DNA of 64,000 bases from Gymnogyps californianus (Eukaryota; Chordata; Aves; Accipitriformes; Cathartidae): contig NC_059482.1 of assembly GCF_018139145.2 (NCBI RefSeq), positions 23,025,332 through 23,089,331 on the forward strand. The letters are read 5' to 3'. Both the position numbers and the translations under genes were made by a program. Of the stretch, positions 58,405 through 64,000 are shown piece by piece (positions within the stretch are counted from its first letter, which is position 1; the number at the start of each line of letters is the position of its first letter). The notes below the pieces were generated by a model. It saw only the letters and a list, made by a program, of their open reading frames with translations. It was not told where the DNA came from and made no database searches.

Positions 58405-61400
58405 CACTTGCAGACTCACGTGCCTCTCCAGGAGCCTCTCCCCAAACCTGGGCCACTGCTGCCAGGACCGGAGTAGCCTCCCATCCCATGGAGACCGTCC
58501 CAGCAGGCAGCCTTTTGGAGACCACGACACTCTGCAAGCTGCAGCCAAACTGGCAACGCCAAGCTGGGGACATGGGCCGTATTGCTGCTCTCGATGCAGA
58601 GCATCGTTTTTGTCTTGCCTGTGGCATGCACAGGAGCAGGGCCACCAAGCGCAGGTGGCATGATCCTGTCATACCCATGGCAGATGTCCTCAAGCTGGGG
58701 GAACGCAGGCTCCCCGGCAGCCATGGACCAAGGGAGCGCACAGCCTGCCCTAACCACGCCTGGGGCAAAGCCACCATCCAAGGGCTGGGCCCTGATCAAC
58801 GCAGAAGGATTTTGGGGATGGATAGGCATGGTCTTGCTGCAAGCCCGTGGCGTGTCTCCCTGTGGCCTGGGGCTTCACCTGACCACTCCTCAGCTATGGG
58901 AGATGCTTTGGGTGGGCGGCCAAGGGCAGCACATAGTGCTGATGGCTGAACAAGTACAGGGGCACCCAGCAGCCAGGGTCAGGGAAGAGGGAAGACTGCT
59001 CTGGATGGAGAGGACCTTGAGAAGTAAAAACACTAGTAGGGGCCTGCTTCTGCAGAGTTGTGCTTGCTTATCTGGCAGAAGATCTGGCCTGGGATGCTCT
59101 GCTTCCCCTTTCTCAGGTTTTCAAGCCATCGCTATCGCAGCCAGAGGAGTCATGATTCCCTGGAGACTCTTCGATGTTTATTCTTTTACTTTTTGGGCAG
59201 GGAAAGGCCAATGTGCAGCCATTAACTGATGAGTGCTGGAAAGCCCCACTGCTGGCCCAAGTTCCCTTTTCGTTTGAAGGGGCTCTGGAGAATTTGCTTG
59301 TTTACATAAAAAATGAACAGCATCCTCTTGATTCTGCAGGAGGAAGAGGAGGGAAGCTTGGGGGAAACCTCAGGCGCAGCCTTTGCCGGCACTGGTGCCA
59401 GTGTGGGGAGGAAGGAGCTGGGCAGAACAAGCCCCACGCTTGGAAATGGGGTCTCAGCAGATAACTGAGCACACCCAGCTGTGCTGGAAAACACAGCCAC
59501 ACGGTCATCGTGCTGCTTGGGAAAGCACAGGCTCCGCGCTGCAAAAGCAGCTGGGCTGCCAAGGCAGGAGAGAGGTGGCTGAGCGTCACCTGGGCATCAC
59601 CCAGTGCCTGAAACTTGTCCCCAAGGAGGTGGCGGGAGGGTTAGGAATAAGCTTTTCCCTATTATCTTCTGTTCTACTCAGTCACTTTGAGTCTTCTCCA
59701 TTTACAATATGAAACATTCTAGTGTTTCTTCTATTAAAACCTCAGCTTTCTGAGTGTAAAGCCCCTCCACATTTCTTTGGGGTGCTCACTCCAAGGGCCT
59801 CCCCAGCTCTCTTTTGAAGCTCTGCTTGACTCAGGATACAATCACAAACCAAAGGCGATGCTCTCATCTCTTCCCGGAATCAGCGCTCACCCTGCAACGC
59901 CAGGTACGACCGTGCCAGGTCCTGCAGCCCGGACAGACGCTTTAAAAAAGAAGAAAACGAGAGTCTCTTCCCAAGCCTGCTTACTACAGCTAGACACTGG
60001 GGACCACCAAGTACTGGAAGCTGGTGATCCATGCCGCATCCTGTGCGGTAAGTCCTGCCCGGCGTCACGAGATCACGGAGGCTGCAGGAAGGATGTGTCC
60101 AGGAGCCCTTCCTCAGGGGGTTATCTGCACTGAGTCACTGGGCACGCTCACCCGCTGGCACAGGGGACAGAGCAGAAACTCACCGCGGCCGGGCAAGGGA
60201 ACCCCCACCACGACGGCCGAGCAGAGAGGCAAGGGAGGATGCGCCTGGACCAGAAGCTGGAAATGGCCACTTCACTAAGGAAGAGAAAAAAAAAAAAAAA
60301 AAAGGGTATGTGATGCCAGTTTTCTCAAATGCCCTGAGAAGGAGACATTTTTCCACTTTTCTCCAGTGACGTTGATCAACTGCCTCGAGGTTAAGTGAGG
60401 GATGGATCTGGGGTGTCAGGAGGAGCTTGCTGCTCCCAAGGGAGACTCTGTGCTGGAGAGGCTTCTGTGTCAGGTCGCAATAAGGGGAAATGATGCTTGG
60501 TGAGGACTTCAGCCTTCTTTTTTCAACCGTGACCTTTTTTGAGCTCCTAGAGTTAAAGACAGCAGTGGAGAGCTGCTTCAGCTCAGCTTTTAAAGCAAAG
60601 CTGTGATAACAGAAAAAAAATAGGACATGGATGCAATTTTAGCCTAATTTTTAGTGATTTAATTCTGAACAGAATTAGCCCTGATTGATAGATCCAAGGA
60701 GGCAATAGAACAAGCCATGAATTGACTCATTCCTTAGTTTTTAATTAGGATAAACCCCAGTAATCAGAAAAACAAATTCAGTTGAAAGAATGTGATGAGA
60801 AAGATATATTAAGGTCCCCAGATATTTGTAATAAAAAAGTATTTGTGTCGACTGTGGTCTGAGTTGGCAAGCTGACATCACGTCCCTCCTTGGAGGGCTC
60901 CTCTCACTTCTTTCTATTATTTTTTTCAAATTATTTGCTTTGTGGCCTTGTAGCTCACCTGGCAGAATTGAGGGGTGCTTCAGAAATGAAGCTTCCTCCG
61001 TCGCCTGAGACGGTCCCTGAAGAGGTGTGACCCTGGAGAGTCCTGACAACCTCTGTTTACCCAAGGCGGACTTCAGCTACAAGAGCAGCCCTCGCAGTGA
61101 CGTGAACAGGGACACAATCCTCGTAAAAGCGGAGATTAAGGAAACGCAAAGCATGGAAGAACCACAGCCACACACAGCAGAACAGCGGCTGTGCAACCGG
61201 AGAGCCAAAGCAGCTAAGGGGACATCCTGCTAAGCCAGCATTATGAGCGTGGTGGTACATCAGCTTGACCAGAGGTTGCCCTAAGCACGAGCCTGCTTAC
61301 GCAACATTTCACAGAAAAACCGCAACACTGAGCAGGGGCAGACATTTCATAAGTCACAATCCAAGTCTCAAACCAGAGAGGATGGAGACTGCAGGGTCTC

Positions 61401-63400
61401 TGCTTCCCAGGAATAACCGTGCCCCTCACACACCACCCTGGAGAGAAGTCAGGGCTTGGAGAAGACAATGGCAGAGGTGTCTCACTGCCAGGTCCAGACT
61501 GCAGAGAACAGTGAGCGGGGACAAGCCAGGAGCCAAGGGTGACCCCAGCACAGGCAGTGTCCTCACCAGTGAGGTGAGGTCCCACAGGGTCTGAGCATGG
61601 GGGGCAGAGCCAGGTGCTGGTAACAGGGTCCATCAATGGTCCCAGAAACACTGAAATGAAGAACCAGATCCAGGATCCATTTGGGAGGGTTACGGGGTGT
61701 TCATTCAGCAGCAGGAGATGGGGACAGAGACAGGGCCGCAACACCAAAGGGTCCATCCAGCCAGAGGACAAGATACCTACAGCATAGGTCCAAGGTCTAT
61801 CCAAGAGACAGGGCCAGAGCCAGGACATCAGACCAACACTCTTACAACACATCCAAAGCAGGGACTAGAGGCTCAAGCCTGAGCTTAAATGGGGCTCTTG
61901 AGCCTTGGGAAGAGGGTGGGGGGGGGTGAGTCCATCCACAGATGAGGCTGGTCAGGGTCATTAAGGCCAATTAGTGCCCTCAAGGCCTGCCACCATGCCA
62001 TCTGATGGATCCTGAGGGAATGTGAAGGCATGGAGGTGAGCCTGTGTGGAGTCCCAGTGACTCCTTGTTCTCATAAGGTCAATCAAAACAGCTGGCTAAC
62101 GAAGTGGTGGAGAGGGTTTGCACCGATGTGGAGTTGGAAACCAAAGATGTGGGTCAGCAAGGGACCAGAAGGGGCACACCATGACCGTGGGCCCCTGTCT
62201 CCTGTGGGTTGGGGGGAAACCTCGAGGCAGAAGCACGTGTCTTGCACACTAGGTGCAGAAGGCAAGCCTCGTCCCACCTGAGCATGACAGACTTGGCATT
62301 AGTTATCTCCTGGGCCAAATTCTACACCTGAGGCAGCCCACGGACCTCCAGGAGGAGCACGGGAAGGGGCACGGTCGGACATCCTTCGCACAAGGTCTTT
62401 CCCTGCGCTGTCAGACACAGAGAAGCCAGGGAGCAGCAGCAAAGCCGGCGAGCGCGTGCCACCAGCCGGCCGAGGGACCAGGCATCCAAAAGCTCCCTCC
62501 GTGCCCCGGAGCCGCAGCCCCTGAACGGCCCCGTGCCAGCGCCTGCGCTCGCTCTGCATGTCGGAAATGATTCATCGCTGTCGGGGCTGACTTGTTTACA
62601 CAGCCTCCTCCTCCCTCGCCCGCCCTCTCCCCATAACAGAGAGGAGAAAAGAAAATTAAAAAAGTGCTGTTCTTTCCACAGAGCTTCTTATCCCCAAAAT
62701 GACCTTTCTGGCCTGGTGATTCATCTGGGGGAAGTTTTCACAGACCTTGCCATCTTCTCAGCACGCCGGCGGTGCCGGAGCACAGGGCAGGGCAGCCACA
62801 TGGCACAGGGCTGGGGCATGGCTGGGACGAGGGCTCCTGGGATGCAGGGGAGATGCTCATCCCTGACCCTCTTGCTCCTTCCAGCTCCCCACTCCAGGTA
62901 AGTCCCTGGGCACCGACCCTTGTATTACGTTGCCTTTCCCACCTCTCCTCCCTGACACTAGAGAGGAGCACACAAGGGCAGCCCAAGCTCTGGCTGGAGT
63001 GGGAGAGGTACTAGCTCAGACCTTGGCCTCTTGCCCCCTTCTAGAACAGACTTGGAGCATAACGTCTGTTTTCTGTGGGTTGCTGTTTCGTCGTAGCTTT
63101 GCTTAAACAAAGCAAAAACCCAGCTGTTTTTTCAGTATTTCCTTAGCAGGATGGGAAATGCGACCCCCTGTGAGCAAATATATTCCCTGCAAATTTTTGG
63201 CAAGACCGAAGCCCTTAAAAAGTGAAGAGGTGGAGCAATAGCCCGGCCGCATCAGCTACACTGGCTTTGCCATCTCTCAGTGACGCTGGGATTCCCCCCA
63301 CGGTGTTTAATCATATGCCTTCATCTCCCCACCTCCGCAGGGACAAGGCTTGGTCACCCAGCCCTGGGCTGAATCCCCTGAGGACAAGAGTTTTTAACAC
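58405..63400. other. Region without a supported gene
   Basis: About 5 kb. It contains a poly(A) run of about 19 at 60285-60302, and a C/A-rich stretch with loose repeats of gagacagggcc near 61725-61815. No chemokine-like CC motif or other domain is recognised on either strand. Confidence 0.6.
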
Positions 63401-63402
63401 AA

Positions 63403-63999
63403 GGACTTTATTACTTTTACTTCTAAAAAAAGGTACAGAACATATATCTCGCGCACACACTCATATGTACTTGATACACAAATGAATCAGAGCTTGTAAC
63501 AGTCACCGCGCTCTACAGCAAATGACACTTTAAGCCCCAGGAACCGGTGACACCCCCAGGCTCCCTCCCAGACCGCCCATCGCACAGCGTAAAGCGACGA
63601 GGAACAGCGGTCCCCCCCAGCCCTGGGTTTTAGCTGCCCCCCAGGCGGGGTGCCAGCACCCTGCCTGCTAACAGCCTGGTAACAGGAGAGGGGAGGAAGG
63701 CGAGCATGAGGACGGATCCAGGCTGGAGGTGCAGCTCCTCCTGATGAGCACCAGCGTGACCGTGGCAGCTGGAAGACGGTGGGAGCCAGCCGTGGAGCTG
63801 AAACCGGTGTCCTTACAAATACTGTGGTGGGACTTGAAGTGATCAGATCTGCCTGGTGCACATTCATCTCCCCAGCATCGCTCCAAGCCGAGGACTTCAC
63901 CCGTAGCCAGACAAGACAAGTGTCCCACCATTTGCTGTAGCGCCTGGAGAGCGACCCAACTCCCACGAACATGCACAAGCCATCCAAGACCAGCAAGAA
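63403..63999 (-). other. Probable 3' UTR of a minus-strand gene outside the window
   Basis: A minus-strand AATAAA (plus strand tttatt near 63407) follows an open but unrecognised stretch running to the window edge. The context of the chemokine cluster makes a neighbour such as CX3CL1 possible, but no coding motif supports that. Confidence 0.3.
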
Positions 64000-64000
64000 A

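Noticed and set aside
61241..61852. 203-codon minus-strand open frame
   Set aside because: Proline-, cysteine- and leucine-rich composition follows from a C/A-rich repeat-like plus strand; no domain or splice signals.
63487..63996. 169-codon minus-strand frame at the window edge as the end of CX3CL1
   Set aside because: No membrane segment, mucin-like stalk or chemokine motif seen; kept only as a possible 3' UTR.

Overview
This is a window from a bird nuclear genome. The evidence is a multi-exon vertebrate gene with GT/AG introns, several CR1 LINE copies (one still carrying the avian 3'-terminal ATTCTATG repeats), avian endogenous-retrovirus LTR and env remnants, and two small three-exon CC chemokine genes. 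The LTR type suggests a neoavian bird, but the species cannot be fixed from the sequence alone.

Layout. From 1 to about 38.3 kb the plus strand carries the 3' part of RANBP10: eleven exons from the middle of the SPRY domain to the stop codon at 37,797, all joining in consistent phase. The 5' exons, roughly 135 N-terminal residues judging by the mammalian protein, lie upstream of the window. The introns hold CR1 copies on both strands and older LINE remnants. From about 38.3 to 47.9 kb there is no gene I can support; it holds one short CpG-rich patch and a second copy of a short repeat also present in a RANBP10 intron.

From 47.9 to 49.6 kb, on the minus strand, lies a complete CC chemokine gene (here CCL-A, 87 residues). 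From 54.8 to 56.3 kb, also minus, lies a second one (CCL-B, 94 residues). Both look like the CCL17/CCL22 group. They are tandem paralogues with the same exon layout and promoter elements. Between them lie a pentamer microsatellite, a broken retroviral env remnant, a pair of near-identical 181-bp inverted arms, and a partial LTR. A nearly complete solo LTR lies at 57.8-58.4 kb. From 58.4 to 63.4 kb I find no gene. At 63.4 kb a minus-strand poly(A) signal suggests the 3' UTR of a further minus-strand gene outside the window.

Functionally, RANBP10 encodes an intracellular scaffold (SPRY, LisH, CTLH, CRA) of the CTLH/GID ubiquitin-ligase type and is unrelated in role to the secreted chemokines. 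The most interesting feature is the mosaic divergence of the chemokine pair: promoter, exon 1 and the adjacent part of intron 1 are very alike, while the exons for the mature proteins and intron 2 are strongly diverged. No wholly new biological system is evident.
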